From the NCBI RefSeq assembly GCF_017569205.1, contig NZ_CP071870.1, positions 558,001 through 622,000 of the forward strand: a stretch of 64,000 nucleotides of DNA, given 5' to 3'. The notes under the pieces are model-generated. The model was not told where the DNA came from and did not search any database. It saw only the letters and a list, made by a program, of their open reading frames with translations. Positions 1-8,278 of this stretch are shown piece by piece (positions within the stretch are counted from its first letter, which is position 1; every line of letters begins with the position of its first letter). A program made the translations under genes and the position numbers. The DNA comes from Propioniciclava sp. MC1595 (lineage in GTDB: Bacteria; Actinomycetota; Actinomycetes; Propionibacteriales; Propionibacteriaceae).

Positions 1-162
1 GACGCCGTCGATCGCGTGGCGCACCGGTGCGGTCGCGTGGGCCATCCCGGTGCCGTCGAACACGAGGTGGAAGGTGAGCTGGCGACGTCCGCCGGCCCAG
101 TGGGAGCGGCGCGCCCAGTGGTCCTCGGTGTGGGTGACGCTGTCGCCGGTGACCAGGAACAT
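1..162 (-). CDS. Unrecognised protein, N-terminal part only
   Basis: An open frame runs off the left edge of the window. It starts at the ATG whose complement is at 160-162, and 54 codons are present. Almost every third codon position is G or C, as in the neighbouring genes, so I take it as a real partial gene. The peptide begins MFLVTGDSVTHTEDHW and then has an Arg/Trp-rich stretch. I do not recognise the family. It diverges from the histidine phosphatase gene, and the 67-base gap between them must hold both promoters. Confidence 0.5.
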   Translation of the reverse strand, partial: MFLVTGDSVTHTEDHWARRSHWAGGRRQLTFHLVFDGTGMAHATAPVRHAIDGV

Positions 163-229
163 CGCCCCAGTCTGGCACCGCAACCTTGCGTCTGCCCTTA
201 TCGTCGGGGGAAAGACTCGAGGAGGAGCC

Positions 230-1009
230 GTGGAGAAGCCGTTGGCAGCAGAGGGTCAGAGCCGGGGGATCGTCGAGCTGGTGCTCGTCCGCCACGGCGA
301 GAGCGTGGGCAACGTCGCCGACCGCGAGGCCATCGCCGCGAAGGCGCACCGCCTCGACCTGGAGGCGCGCGACGCCGACGTCGAGCTGTCGGAGGAGGGC
401 CAGAAGCAGGCCGACGCCCTCGGCGAGCACCTGGCTTCACTGCCCAAGGACCAGCGCCCCACCATCGTGGTCAGCTCGCCCTACCAGCGGGCCCGGTCGA
501 CCGCCGAGCGCGCGCTGGCCGCGCTCGACCTCGAGGTCGTCATCGACGAGCGCATCCGCGAGCGCGAGCTGGGCATCTTCGACGGCGTCACTTGGTACGG
601 CATCGAGGCCACGCACCCCGAGGAGTCCGCGCGCCGGGCCCGGGTGGGCAAGTTCTACTACCGGCCCCCGGGCGGGGAGAGCTGGGCCGACGTGATCCTG
701 CGGGTGCGGTCGATCCTGGTCGAGCTGCAGGAGCGGTTCCACGGGGAGCGCGTGTGGCTGTTCAGCCACGAGGCGGTGATCCTGGCGTTCCGCTACGTGG
801 TCGAGGGGCTGGACGAGAAGCGCGTGGTGGCCCTGCAGAAGGAGGAACCGCTCGCGAACTGCTCGATGACCCGCTACCGGGCCGTCGACGGCGCGCTGCA
901 GCTGGTGCGCGCCGACGACACGCGCCCGGTCGAGGAGTCCGACGAGGCGCACGTCACCCACGAGACCGACGACGCGGCGGAGGACGCCGGGGCGGGGCAG
1001 GACATATGA
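230..1009 (+). CDS. Histidine phosphatase (phosphoglycerate mutase-like) family protein
   Basis: Predicted 259-residue cytoplasmic phosphatase of the histidine phosphatase superfamily. The catalytic RHG motif (LVRHGES) is close to the N-terminus, a second conserved Arg lies in SSPYQRAR, a REL-x-G motif lies mid-protein, and the second catalytic His is in FSHEAV. The last 30 residues are an acidic, low-complexity tail. I chose the GTG at 230 because GGAGGAG stands just upstream; longer in-frame extensions have no such site and run into the divergent gene. The stop overlaps the next start (ATGA), so it is probably co-transcribed with the NAD(P)HX dehydratase. The substrate cannot be told from sequence: members include cofactor-dependent mutases, sugar phosphatases and protein phosphatases. 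Confidence 0.85.
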   Translation: MEKPLAAEGQSRGIVELVLVRHGESVGNVADREAIAAKAHRLDLEARDADVELSEEGQKQADALGEHLASLPKDQRPTIVVSSPYQRARSTAERALAALDLEVVIDERIRERELGIFDGVTWYGIEATHPEESARRARVGKFYYRPPGGESWADVILRVRSILVELQERFHGERVWLFSHEAVILAFRYVVEGLDEKRVVALQKEEPLANCSMTRYRAVDGALQLVRADDTRPVEESDEAHVTHETDDAAEDAGAGQDI

Positions 1010-1890
1010 CCCGGCCCGGCGGCACCGTCATCACACCGGCGGTCCTGCGCGAGTGGCCGCTGCCGGGGGTCGAGGGCGGCAAGGAGTCCCACGGACGGGC
1101 CTTGGTCGTGGGCGGGTCGGTCCAGAACCCGGGTGCGCTCATCCTGGCGGCCGAGGCGTCCCTGCGGGCCGGGGCGGGCAAGTCGCAGGTCGTCGCGCCT
1201 GACCCCGTGGCCGTCCCGATCGGGGTCGCCGTGCCCGAGGCGTTGGTGCAGGGCGGGCCGGTGGCGGGGTCCGGCGACCTGGCGCCCGGGGCGTCCGGGT
1301 TCGTCGCGGAGCTGTGCCCCGAGGCCGAGGCCGTGCTCATCGGCCCCGGCCTGCTCGACCCGGCCGGGGCCGCCGACCTCGTCGCCGCGTGCGTGCCGCA
1401 CGTCAGCTCGGTGCTCGTGCTGGACGCCCTCGGCCTGGCCTGGGTGACCCCCGACCCCTCCCGGGTGCGGGACTTCGCCGGGCGGTGCGTGCTGTCCCCG
1501 AACCTCGCCGAACTCGCCCTCGTCCTGGGCGAGGACGCCGACGCCGTCGAGGCTGACCAGGCCGGCGCCACCCTGCGCCTGGCCGCGGCCACGGGCGCCG
1601 TGGTCACGTCGGGCGGCACGACGACCTGGATCGCCACCCCCGAGGGCGCCCTCTGGCGCGCCGAGGACGGCGGCCCCGGCCTGGGCGTGAGCGGATCGGG
1701 CGACGTGAAGGCCGGCATCGTCCTCGGGTTGTGCGCCCGCGGCGCCGACCCCGCGCAGGCGGCGGTGTGGGGCGCGTACCTGCATGGCGCCATCGGCGGA
1801 CGCCTCGCGTCGCGGTACGGCCCCTACGGCTACCTGTCGCGGGAGCTCCCCGCCGAGATCCCGCAGGCGCTGCTCGAGGTCGCGCGCTGA
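1006..1890 (+). CDS. nnrD: ADP-dependent NAD(P)H-hydrate dehydratase
   Basis: A 294-residue ribokinase-like enzyme that dehydrates damaged NADHX and NADPHX back to NAD(P)H, using ADP in most bacteria. Evidence is the N-terminal GGKESHGRALVVGGS motif, the central IGPGL motif, LSPNLAEL, and the GSGDVKAG motif holding the catalytic Asp (usually GSGDVLAG). Many bacterial proteins fuse this domain to the NAD(P)HX epimerase NnrE. Here the dehydratase stands alone and no epimerase is seen in the window. It overlaps the upstream phosphatase gene by four bases, so the two are likely translated as one operon. Confidence 0.88.
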   Translation: MTRPGGTVITPAVLREWPLPGVEGGKESHGRALVVGGSVQNPGALILAAEASLRAGAGKSQVVAPDPVAVPIGVAVPEALVQGGPVAGSGDLAPGASGFVAELCPEAEAVLIGPGLLDPAGAADLVAACVPHVSSVLVLDALGLAWVTPDPSRVRDFAGRCVLSPNLAELALVLGEDADAVEADQAGATLRLAAATGAVVTSGGTTTWIATPEGALWRAEDGGPGLGVSGSGDVKAGIVLGLCARGADPAQAAVWGAYLHGAIGGRLASRYGPYGYLSRELPAEIPQALLEVAR

Positions 1891-2002
1891 GGGCGCCCCG
1901 GGGGGGCGGTGGGTCCTCTCGCCTCCCGGCTCCGTGCCGCGACGGCCGGTGGCAGCGCATAGGGTGGACTCCCTCAGTACGCCGATCGGGGAGGAGCACG
2001 TC

Positions 2003-2500
2003 ATGGAGCAGGACCGCCGCCCCGATCAGGCGGAGCTGCAGCGCATGCGGGAGTCCGTCGCCGCCAAGGGCGGCCACACGATGCTGCGCTCGGAGGTGCT
2101 CCGCTGGAACCGGCGCTGGTCGGCCGGCGACCTCGCACTGCTGGAGCGCCACCTCGGCCGGGTGGGGGCGGTCCGCTTCCGCCGTGCCGCCGACGGCGAG
2201 TACGTGAGCTGCGTCGACCCCCAGAACCGCCTCGCGATGGTGATCGCGCCCGGCTACCTCGCCTTCCCGCGCCACTGGGTCAACGACGAGTGCGCGCCCG
2301 ACTGGCCCGGGGTGGCGCTGTCGACCTTCGGGGTGCGGTCCGACCCGGTGGTGTCGTCCGGTGCGGGCCGGGCGCCCGGTCGTGCGCCCAAGGCGCCGCG
2401 CGGGTCGACGACCCGACGCATCCCCGAGAAGGAGCCGGTGTTCTGCCCCCGATGCTTCCTGCAGCTGACCACCACCGGCACCTGCCCCAGCTGCGATTGA
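2003..2500 (+). CDS. Small protein with C-terminal zinc ribbon
   Basis: A 165-residue protein of unrecognised family. The N-terminal half is basic and hydrophilic with a conserved-looking segment around HTMLRSEVLRWNRRW. The C-terminus is CPRC-x12-CPSC followed by Asp, a likely zinc ribbon joined by an Arg/Pro/Ala-rich linker. I chose the ATG at 2003 because GGGGAGGAG stands 4-12 bases upstream; a longer in-frame extension runs back into nnrD. A TAGGGT at 1960-1965 could be its -10 box. The role is unknown; zinc ribbons of this kind often bind nucleic acids or partner proteins. Confidence 0.65.
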   Translation: MEQDRRPDQAELQRMRESVAAKGGHTMLRSEVLRWNRRWSAGDLALLERHLGRVGAVRFRRAADGEYVSCVDPQNRLAMVIAPGYLAFPRHWVNDECAPDWPGVALSTFGVRSDPVVSSGAGRAPGRAPKAPRGSTTRRIPEKEPVFCPRCFLQLTTTGTCPSCD

Positions 2501-2502
2501 GG

Positions 2503-2560
2503 CCGACTCAACAGGGGATCAGGGTCGGAGTACCGACCCCTATCTGCTGTTGAGTTCGGC
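2503..2560. terminator. Long two-part stem-loop after the zinc-ribbon gene
   Basis: Nested inverted repeats: ACTCAACAG (2506-2514) pairs perfectly with CTGTTGAGT (2547-2555), and inside it GGGTCGG (2522-2528) pairs with CCGACCC (2533-2539). The outer CCG/CGG bases extend the stem past a bulged T. It directly follows the stop of the upstream gene and lies 39 bases before the next start, so it could be a terminator or a structured 5' leader of the monooxygenase gene. There is no U-tract. Confidence 0.6.
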
Positions 2561-2598
2561 TCAATGGGCGCGGCGGCCGCGTCGGCCATGATGGGGAC

Positions 2599-2973
2599 AT
2601 GACGATTCTCAAGATCAACGCGATCACGGTGCCCGCCGACAGCGGCGACGAGCTGGCCCGCCGCTTCGCCCAGCGCGCCGGCGCCGTCGACGGCCAGGAC
2701 GGCTTCGAGGGCTTCGAGCTGCTCAAGCCCCTGGACGCCGACCGCCACGTCTGGCTGGTGATGACCCGCTGGCGGGACGAGGAGTCCTTCCAGGGCTGGC
2801 TCAGCTCGCGCGACTTCACCGCCTCGCACGGTGGGCGCGACACCGAGGTCGCCCGCGAGCACCGTCACGGCGAGGCTCCGCCGGTCGACGCGCCGGCCGA
2901 GGGCGAGCGCCCCCAGCGACCGGTCGGCATGAGCGCCGAACTCTGGAGCTACGAGGTCGTCGACCTCACCTGA
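2599..2973 (+). CDS. Antibiotic biosynthesis monooxygenase-fold (ABM) protein
   Basis: A 124-residue protein with a dimeric alpha-beta barrel (ABM) domain in its first 90 residues (ITVPADSGDELARRF, FEGFELLKP, WLVMTRWRDEESFQGWLSS). Actinobacterial proteins of this shape include heme-degrading monooxygenases of the IsdG/MhuD group. The pattern of an F-x-G-F-E-L-L strand followed by W-x-x-x-x-S-F helix residues fits that group, but a heme role is an inference. The last 35 residues are a hydrophilic, Pro/Glu-rich extension. It is preceded by a long stem-loop and seems to be transcribed alone. Confidence 0.7.
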   Translation: MTILKINAITVPADSGDELARRFAQRAGAVDGQDGFEGFELLKPLDADRHVWLVMTRWRDEESFQGWLSSRDFTASHGGRDTEVAREHRHGEAPPVDAPAEGERPQRPVGMSAELWSYEVVDLT

Positions 2974-3000
2974 GTTCGCCCCCTGTCGAGCCGGCCTGGA

Positions 3001-3645
3001 TCAGCCGACCCGGCGGGCCCGCAGCACGAGGTCCTCGAGGTGGTGCGCACCCGCCCCACCCTCGACGGACCGCTCGCGCACGGCGTCCGTCTCGACCGCC
3101 CAGCCGTCGCCGAGCACCGGCAGCACCGACGCCGGCGCGACCATCGCGGCGAAGTCGGGCCGGTGGCTCTCGCCGCTGTCGTCACCGTGGTGCCCGTGCC
3201 CCGGGCCGTGGTGGACCTCACCCTCCCGCGGCGGCGCGTGGTGCACGACCAGCAGGTGCCCGCCCGGGGCCACGAGGTCGGCGAGGGCGCGCTCGAAGGT
3301 GGCGTCCTCGGTGCGGGGGAGCGGCGGGTAGAGCACGGCGACGAGGTCGAACGAGCCCGGGGCCAGGTCGGCCTCAAGCAGCCCGCTCTTGACCCACGTG
3401 GCCTCGACGCCCTGCTCGGCAGCCCACGCCCGGGCGCGGTCCAGGGCCACGCCTGAGATGTCCAGGCCGGTCACCGTCCACCCGCGCTGGGCGAGCCACA
3501 CGGCGTCCGCGCCCTCGCCGCAGCCGACGTCCAGCACGGTGCCGGGTGCGAGGTCGGCGACCTCGGCCACCAAGGCCGGGTTGGGCCGGCCGCTCCACAT
3601 CCGCTCCGACGAGGCGTACCGCTCGTCCCACTCCTGCTCGCTCAC
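3001..3645 (-). CDS. Class I SAM-dependent methyltransferase
   Basis: A 214-residue Rossmann-fold methyltransferase. Motif I is VLDVGCGEGADAVWLA, followed by the acidic end of strand 2 (VTGLDIS). The N-terminal WDERY-x-x-SERMWSG-x-PN segment is typical of the group annotated as class I or thiopurine/tellurite-type methyltransferases in actinobacteria. A His-rich loop (HHAPP, then a GHGHH stretch) in the second half is unusual and might bind metal. I chose the GTG at 3645 because the family begins near S-E-Q-E-W-D-E; a longer frame exists but has no coding look. It diverges from the phosphoesterase gene. The substrate is unknown. Confidence 0.78.
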   Translation of the reverse strand: MSEQEWDERYASSERMWSGRPNPALVAEVADLAPGTVLDVGCGEGADAVWLAQRGWTVTGLDISGVALDRARAWAAEQGVEATWVKSGLLEADLAPGSFDLVAVLYPPLPRTEDATFERALADLVAPGGHLLVVHHAPPREGEVHHGPGHGHHGDDSGESHRPDFAAMVAPASVLPVLGDGWAVETDAVRERSVEGGAGAHHLEDLVLRARRVG

Positions 3646-3737
3646 GGCCGCCAGCCTGCCACGCGCGGGGTGGGCCGGGGGCGTCCGGGCCGTTAGCGTG
3701 GGCACGTGCCGACCAGAACCCACACCGAGGACCTGCC

Positions 3738-4229
3738 GTGAAGGTGGTCGTCGTCGCCGACTCGCACGCCCCGCGCCGGTGGAAGGGCGTCCCGCACATC
3801 TTGGCCTTGGAGCTGGCCGACGCCGATCTCGTCCTCCACGCCGGCGACGTCTGCGTGCCGGAGGTGCTCGACGAGCTGGCCGCGTTCGCGCCGGTCAGGG
3901 CGGTCATGGGCAACAACGACGGCGAGGACGTCCGGGAGTGGGGCGCCACCGACGACCTCGAGCTCGACCTCGCCGGCGTCCGCGTGGCGATGCTGCACAT
4001 CGCCGGGCCCAAGGACGGTCGGGGACGCCGCATGCGCAAGCGGTTCCCCGACGCCGACCTGGTCGTGTTCGGCCACTCCCACCAGCCGCTGGACGAGCTG
4101 CAGGACGGCGTCCACCTGCTCAACCCCGGGTCGGTCGCCGACCCGCGCCGCGAACCGTTGCCGAGTTTCGCCGTGCTGACGATCGAGGCCGGACGCCCCA
4201 GCACCCGGCTGGTCTGGCTGCCGCGGTAG
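3738..4229 (+). CDS. YfcE/MJ0936-type metallophosphoesterase
   Basis: A 163-residue calcineurin-like phosphoesterase with all the metal-binding motifs in order: D-x-H in VVADSH, GDV in LHAGDV, GNND (the usual GNHD with Asn for His), and GHSHQP near the C-terminus followed by NPGS. Small proteins of this family hydrolyse phosphodiesters in a two-metal site. The GTG at 3738 places the first beta strand (MKVVVVADSH) at the N-terminus, as in relatives. It diverges from the methyltransferase and converges on the esterase. The substrate is unknown. Confidence 0.85.
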   Translation: MKVVVVADSHAPRRWKGVPHILALELADADLVLHAGDVCVPEVLDELAAFAPVRAVMGNNDGEDVREWGATDDLELDLAGVRVAMLHIAGPKDGRGRRMRKRFPDADLVVFGHSHQPLDELQDGVHLLNPGSVADPRREPLPSFAVLTIEAGRPSTRLVWLPR

Positions 4230-4243
4230 CCCTCAGGGCGGGG

Positions 4244-5353
4244 TCAGGCGCCCATCCCCGCGGGGCCGCCCGCCACCCACGTGCGGAGACGCCACAGCGC
4301 GTACTCACCGTCGTCCTCGCCGAGGCGTGCGAACGGCGCGTGGGTCGCGGTGGGCAGCACCTCGTGCCAGACCGGGACGCCCGCCGCGGCCAGCTTGGCG
4401 GCGTACGGTTCGCTCGACCGGCGCAGTGAGTCGTGCCCGCACGTGAGCACGAACGTCGGTGGCAGCCCGGCCGGGTCGCCCAGGCCGGGGGAGACGTAGG
4501 GGTCGTCCCACGAGGCGTCCCCGGCCCAGTTGGCGAACATGCCCCCGATCAGGTCGTCGGTGAGCAGCTGCAGCGGCTCGAGCACAGCCGCGACCTCGGG
4601 GGACGCCGGCGGCAGCGTGCCCTCGAGCACCGGGTAGGCGAGCACCTGCGAGGCGGGCATCGGTCCACCGGAGTCGCGCAGCCGCAGGATCGCGCTCGCG
4701 GCGAGGCAGGCCCCCGCGCTGGCCCCACCCAGGTGCAGCCGGGACGCCTCGACGCCCATCTCGTCGGCGTGGTCGACCGCCCAGTGCCAAGCGGTGAGGA
4801 GGTCGTCGAGGGGGAGCGGGTAGTGGACCCCGTTCAGGCACCACCGGTAGTCGACCGACAGCACCGGGATGCCGGCGGCCGCGGTCTCGATCGCGACGCG
4901 GTGTGCCTCGGGCGCCTCGAGGTCACCCATGAGGAACGCGCCGCCGTGCGCCCAGACCAGCGCGGCCGTGGGCGGCGGGGCGTCCTGGGGCGGCAGGTAG
5001 AGCCGGGCCCGGAGGCGTCCGCCTTCGTCGCGGACGATCTCGCGCGTGCTGACCCCGCCGAGGTGCGGCCGGTCGAGCAGGAGCCGTCGTTGCCACAGGC
5101 GGCTGTCGGGCACGCCCTGGGCGGCCTCCATGAAGCGGAGGGCGTCCCCGAACTCGGGGAGCGCCGCGCCGACCCGCTGGCGCATGAGGTCGAACACCGG
5201 CTCGCGTACGGGGGCGGGCAGGGTCTTCAGGCCGCGCAGCGTGTAGCCCAGGGCCGGGAACCTCCAGCGCCCCCGGGTGACCAGCATCGAGCGGGCCGCC
5301 GTCAACGTCCGTGTGACGGGGCCTTCCAAGGTGGCGGTCGACGTAGGGGCCAT
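4244..5353 (-). CDS. Alpha/beta hydrolase fold-3 (HSL-family) esterase
   Basis: A 369-residue esterase of the hormone-sensitive lipase family. The oxyanion-hole motif HGGAF, the nucleophile elbow GGASAGA (G-x-S-x-G), the Asp in TCGHDSLR and the His in ATHAPF give a full catalytic triad. An N-terminal cap of about 100 residues precedes the core, as in the family. The start at 5353 has only a weak GAGGGTG upstream. The gene lies downstream of the MATE transporter in the same direction, with a 136-base gap filled by a 22-bp-period repeat, so joint transcription is uncertain. Confidence 0.83.
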   Translation of the reverse strand: MAPTSTATLEGPVTRTLTAARSMLVTRGRWRFPALGYTLRGLKTLPAPVREPVFDLMRQRVGAALPEFGDALRFMEAAQGVPDSRLWQRRLLLDRPHLGGVSTREIVRDEGGRLRARLYLPPQDAPPPTAALVWAHGGAFLMGDLEAPEAHRVAIETAAAGIPVLSVDYRWCLNGVHYPLPLDDLLTAWHWAVDHADEMGVEASRLHLGGASAGACLAASAILRLRDSGGPMPASQVLAYPVLEGTLPPASPEVAAVLEPLQLLTDDLIGGMFANWAGDASWDDPYVSPGLGDPAGLPPTFVLTCGHDSLRRSSEPYAAKLAAAGVPVWHEVLPTATHAPFARLGEDDGEYALWRLRTWVAGGPAGMGA

Positions 5354-5430
5354 GTGATCACCCTCTGCCCGGTGGTCTCGCCAGTATGCGCGCGGGATCC
5401 GGGCCGGTCAATGGGTTCGGCGGGGCATCC

Positions 5431-5486
5431 GCCGACAGCCTGCCTTCCCCGCGCCGACAGCCTGTGGTCCGGCCGCCGACAGCCTG
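5431..5486. repeat. 22-bp-period repeat array, locus 1 (three copies)
   Basis: The 12-bp core GCCGACAGCCTG occurs at 5431, 5453 and 5475, exactly 22 bp apart, with a variable 10-bp spacer. The same core and period recur at 25032-25131 and 59555-59588. It fills the gap between two minus-strand genes. Units are too short and too variable between cores to be CRISPR. Confidence 0.8.
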
Positions 5487-5489
5487 CGG

Positions 5490-6872
5490 TCAGCGGGTGA
5501 CCGGCACCAACTCGGACGCCTCGGCTCCGGCCAGCGCCCGCTCGGCCACCAGGAGCCGCCGCCGCTGGAGGAACCACGCGATCGTCAGCGGGATCAGCGC
5601 CCCGACCCAGGCCAGCGGCGCGGCGAGCGTGACGCCGAGGAAGCCGAGCTGGTCGACCAGCACCAGGCCGACGACGCCGCGGGCGATGAGCTCCATGACG
5701 CCGGCCAGCGTAGGCACCCAGGTGGCGCCCATGCCCTGCAGCGCCCCGCGCCACACGAACAACGCGGCCAGCACCCAGTAGAGCGAGCCGTTGATGATCA
5801 GGTACTCGTGCGCCATGGCGATCACCCGGTGTTCGCCGGGGCCGACGAACAGCTGGACGAGGTCGGTGCCGAACGCCACGATCGCGACGCTCATGGCCAG
5901 CGACAGCCCGATCGCCATGAGGGTGGCGCGCTGGACGCCGTGGCGGATCCGCCACCACTCCGCGGCCCCGCGGTTCTGGGCCACGTAGGTGCTGATGGCG
6001 ACGCCCACCGAGGCCAGCGGGATCACGGCCACCTGGTCAACCCGCAGCGCGGCGGTGAAGGCGGCCACGGCGTCCGTGCCGAGGTGGTTGATGCCCACCT
6101 GCAGCAGGGCGGCGCCGATCGCGATCACCGACATCTGGAAGCCCATCGTGAGGCCGAGACGTGAGGCCTCGCCGAGTTCGAGGCGACCGACGCGCCAGTC
6201 CGCGCGGCGCAGGCGCAGCTCCGGGATGCGCATCCCGATGAGCGCGAGGCACAGCACCACCGAGATCCCCTGGGCCACCACCGTCGCGAGCGCCGCGCCC
6301 CCCACGCCGAGCTTGAACACGGCGATGAACAGCACCACGAGCCCGACGTTCAGGACGCTGGCGATGATGAGGAAGACCAGCGGCGTCCGGCTGTCGCCCA
6401 GCGCGCGGATCATCGAGCTGAGGAAGTTGAACGCCACCGTCGCGACCGCACCGGCGAACAGGACGCCAAGGAAGGTCTGTGCGTCGTCCATGAGTTCGGC
6501 AGGGGTGCCGAGGAGGGTGAGTAAGGCCCCGGACCCGAAGATCCCGATCAGCGTGATCGCGGTGGCGATCGTGGCTGAGATGATCGCGCCGGCGGCGACG
6601 GCGCGGCGGGTGGCTCGCAGGTCGCCGCTGCCGAACGCGCGGGCGACGGGGATCCCCATGCCGGTTGAGGCGCCCATGGCGAACCCGAACAGAAGGAACT
6701 GGAGGCTGCCGGAGGCGCCGACGGCGGCGAGGGCGTCCACGCCGAGCATGCGGCCGACCACGAGGGTGTCGGCGACGGCGTAGAGCTGCTGGAAGAGGTT
6801 GCCGATGAGCAGCGGCAGGGTGAACAGGATGATGAGCTTGACCGGCGAGCCGGCGGTCAGGTTCTTGGTCAT
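5490..6872 (-). CDS. MATE-family multidrug/cation efflux transporter
   Basis: A 460-residue integral membrane protein with about 12 hydrophobic segments in two halves, opening with the MATE-typical pattern KLIILFTLPLLIGNLFQQLY-like first helix and the D-x-x-VVGR motif. Members export drugs and organic cations using Na+ or H+ gradients. Length agrees with the family (about 450). The stop is followed almost at once by the 22-bp repeat array. No local regulator is adjacent. The substrate is not predictable. Confidence 0.88.
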   Translation of the reverse strand: MTKNLTAGSPVKLIILFTLPLLIGNLFQQLYAVADTLVVGRMLGVDALAAVGASGSLQFLLFGFAMGASTGMGIPVARAFGSGDLRATRRAVAAGAIISATIATAITLIGIFGSGALLTLLGTPAELMDDAQTFLGVLFAGAVATVAFNFLSSMIRALGDSRTPLVFLIIASVLNVGLVVLFIAVFKLGVGGAALATVVAQGISVVLCLALIGMRIPELRLRRADWRVGRLELGEASRLGLTMGFQMSVIAIGAALLQVGINHLGTDAVAAFTAALRVDQVAVIPLASVGVAISTYVAQNRGAAEWWRIRHGVQRATLMAIGLSLAMSVAIVAFGTDLVQLFVGPGEHRVIAMAHEYLIINGSLYWVLAALFVWRGALQGMGATWVPTLAGVMELIARGVVGLVLVDQLGFLGVTLAAPLAWVGALIPLTIAWFLQRRRLLVAERALAGAEASELVPVTR

Positions 6873-7265
6873 GACGGCTTTCCGGGCAGCGATAGGCGCT
6901 GCCAGAGGAGAAATGGAGTGCGGGCGCGAACGGCGCCACGGAAGCCTACAACCGCCGGGGTGCTCCCGGGCAGCGGGGTTGCCAAGGGTTGTCGCGCGGG
7001 GACGTGTCGCGCCGGGACGGCCCCGAGCATGCCTTCAGGGCGCCCCTGCCCGGCGACCGGGTGTGAGAGCGGGCAGTCAGGCGTGGATCAGTTCGATCCG
7101 GCACCGAATCCCCGGAGCGGCGGCCAACCGCCGGTCAGCTGTGACGTCAGCGCCGCCCCTACCCAGAAGACTCCGCACCTGCGGGGTCGACCGATCAGGG
7201 TGGGCGGGCCAAGAGTTGTCCACAGATTGGGGGACGGGTGGGGTCAGGGCGTCCCGTTGCGCACC
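6873..7265. other. Intergenic region between the MATE gene and the next gene
   Basis: About 390 bases with no intact gene I can support. It holds the possible PIN-domain remnant (7077-7172) and a perfect actinobacterial-type DnaA box sequence TTGTCCACA at 7216-7224. A plus-strand frame stays open here but its codon choice looks non-coding. Confidence 0.5.
7077..7172 (-). pseudogene. Remnant of a PIN-domain (VapC-like) toxin gene
   Basis: Read on the minus strand, this stretch gives SLLGRGGADVTADRRLAAAP followed by GIRCRIELIHA and a stop. It resembles the last beta-alpha unit of PIN-domain toxins (a V-T-A-D-x-R-L-A segment then a short strand with I-E-L). No start or catalytic N-terminal half is present, so it looks like a 3' fragment. 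This is a family-pattern judgement on about 30 residues and could be chance. Confidence 0.4.
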
Positions 7266-7277
7266 ATGCTGGTCCGC

Positions 7278-8213
7278 ATGACCCTTGTGCTACCCACCCT
7301 TAGCCAGCGAGACGACGTCGAAGACGTCCTCTCGGAGATCCTTCGCCTCGGACGCCCTCGCCCCGGCACCACTCTCGTGGCGGTGATCGAACTCGCGACC
7401 GGGACCGTGCGGCACATCGACCACCTGCTGACCCCCGAACCCCTGCCCGACGACGCCTGTGACCTGGGCAGTGAGCTGGCGAGCCTGATGAGCCCCACCC
7501 TGTGCGGCTTGGCCCAAGCCGCAGTCCCGCCCCGCCCGTGGCAGGAGGGGTTCGGCTGGGCCGTCCCCGACCAGGAGCTGATCACGGTGGTGTGCCGTGA
7601 GGGCGAGCCCTTCCCGTCCCCCGTTGAGGAGCAGTTCTTCTGGGGCTGGCGCTACAGCAACCACCTGACGGCTGCATTCCACGGTGACGTGTACGTGGTG
7701 ACGCCGACGGGGTGGGCCGGGTTGTTGGGCGGTGAGGGTGAGTGGCCGGCGCTCCCGCCGTTGGTCGAGGGGCCTGACATCGACCTGGTCCAATTCCCCG
7801 AGTTGGCCGAGCGTCGTGCACTCCTCGTCGATCCGATCGTGCGCGAGGCGGCAGCCATCCTTGCCGAGACCACCTTGACCGAGGCTGTTCCTGAGCGTGG
7901 CGAATGCATCATCTGCTACGGGTGGCGCCTGATGACCATGCTGGGGTGCGATCGCACGTTGCGGATCGCTCAGCGATTCCGGGACGTGGCGGCGCCCCGC
8001 GCGAAGAAGCTCGAGGCCACCTGGGCGCGTCGCGGCGTGACGTGCGACTGCCAACTGCTCGAGGCGCACGGCATTCCGCGCCACATCGTCGAAGAGGAGT
8101 ACGCCGCCCGGGAGGCGGACCCCGACCGGCCCATCACCGCCTCGCCGCCCTGCCTCGGCGTGCGGAAGGGCTCGGCCCAACCGTGCGCCACATGGGTCGA
8201 GTTCCCTCGGTGA
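7278..8213 (+). CDS. Uncharacterised protein, DUF2695-like C-terminus
   Basis: A 311-residue soluble protein I do not recognise with certainty. The C-terminal third has the pattern GCD-x-T-L-R, then about 30 residues, then VTCDCQLLE, which resembles the DUF2695 pattern (a CD-x-TL motif followed by a CDCE-type motif). Four or more Cys residues there (CIICYG, CDCQ) could bind metal. Codon use is slightly less GC-biased than its neighbours. The start could also be the ATG at 7266, twelve bases upstream; neither has a good ribosome-binding site. Confidence 0.55.
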   Translation: MTLVLPTLSQRDDVEDVLSEILRLGRPRPGTTLVAVIELATGTVRHIDHLLTPEPLPDDACDLGSELASLMSPTLCGLAQAAVPPRPWQEGFGWAVPDQELITVVCREGEPFPSPVEEQFFWGWRYSNHLTAAFHGDVYVVTPTGWAGLLGGEGEWPALPPLVEGPDIDLVQFPELAERRALLVDPIVREAAAILAETTLTEAVPERGECIICYGWRLMTMLGCDRTLRIAQRFRDVAAPRAKKLEATWARRGVTCDCQLLEAHGIPRHIVEEEYAAREADPDRPITASPPCLGVRKGSAQPCATWVEFPR

Positions 8214-8278
8214 TGGCGTGAGCCCTGCGCCCCGAGCACCAGTTCTTCGGGGGAGCACTCTCTGGCAGGCTGAGCCGC

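Noticed and set aside
874-2004. Minus-strand frames across the phosphatase and nnrD genes
   Set aside because: Shadow frames with no motifs; the plus-strand genes have clear families.
7216-7224. Perfect DnaA box TTGTCCACA as an origin or titration site
   Set aside because: A single 9-mer without neighbours is expected by chance in 64 kb.
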